Shown here piece after piece: positions 55,534-55,579 of a stretch of DNA of 55,579 nucleotides. The position numbers and the translations under genes were made by a program. Source of the stretch: Zygnema cylindricum (taxonomy: Eukaryota > Streptophyta > Zygnematophyceae > Zygnematales > Zygnemataceae); the NCBI GenBank assembly GCA_037447655.1, contig JBBHKE010001408.1, positions 1 through 55,579 on the forward strand. Direction: 5' to 3'. The stretch's first letter is position 1. Each line of letters opens with the position of its first letter. The notes under the pieces are model-generated. The model was not told the origin of the DNA, did not search any database, and was given only the letters and a program-made list of their open reading frames with translations.

Positions 55534-55579
55534 TTAAAGTAAAAAAAAAAAAAAAAAAAAGGATCACCCCACCCCCCTC

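Overview
This is nuclear DNA of an intron-rich, repeat-rich, AT-leaning eukaryote. Three genes can be read exon by exon: a plastid-type glucose-6-phosphate isomerase (GPI, + strand, 14193-24895), a centrin-like EF-hand protein (+, 34619-36812) and a WRAP73/WDR8 WD-repeat protein (-, 41474-47380). A fourth, unrecognised membrane-protein gene (-, 26526-28558) has a reading-frame break inside a GAG/GGA microsatellite. GPI of the plastid (cyanobacterial) type with a transit-like N-terminus points to a photosynthetic eukaryote. Centrin plus WRAP73 points to a lineage that keeps centrioles or basal bodies. A flagellate green-lineage alga fits best, but that identification is inference, not read from a marker gene.

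Layout. 1-9.7 kb is a thicket of short non-autonomous DNA transposons with terminal inverted repeats (TIRs), plus a tRNA-like sequence and a lysine/glutamate-rich pseudogene. 9.9-13.6 kb is a decayed Ty3/gypsy chromovirus on the - strand (protease, RT, RNase H, integrase, chromodomain). It is cut off by a 500-bp TC-rich tract directly upstream of GPI. 14.2-24.9 kb is GPI, at least 16 exons. 26.5-28.6 kb is the membrane-protein gene. 28.8-34.3 kb is TIR elements, including an N gap flanked by an exact 436-bp duplication that looks like an assembly artefact. 34.6-36.8 kb is centrin. 37.4-39.7 kb is satellite DNA: a TA repeat and a 1.3-kb CCCTCT array. 41.5-47.4 kb is WRAP73. 47.6-55.5 kb is again mostly TIR elements, some nested.

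Main points for a second look. (1) In several introns the exon edge with its splice site has been tandemly copied into the intron and has decayed there (centrin intron 1; GPI introns 4, 13 and 14, possibly 9), which suggests introns here grow by local tandem duplication across splice junctions. (2) A family of TA-flanked elements shares one terminal motif (CACCGNGNATCG...ATTAG) but has unrelated interiors of about 0.2 to 1.0 kb. Nested insertions in the window show its borders and its TA target, and also show hAT-like (8-bp target duplication) and Harbinger-like (TTA) elements. (3) GPI lacks a recognisable exon for about 25-30 conserved residues just after the conserved QHA motif. (4) Centrin and WRAP73, both microtubule-organising-centre proteins, lie convergently within 5 kb.
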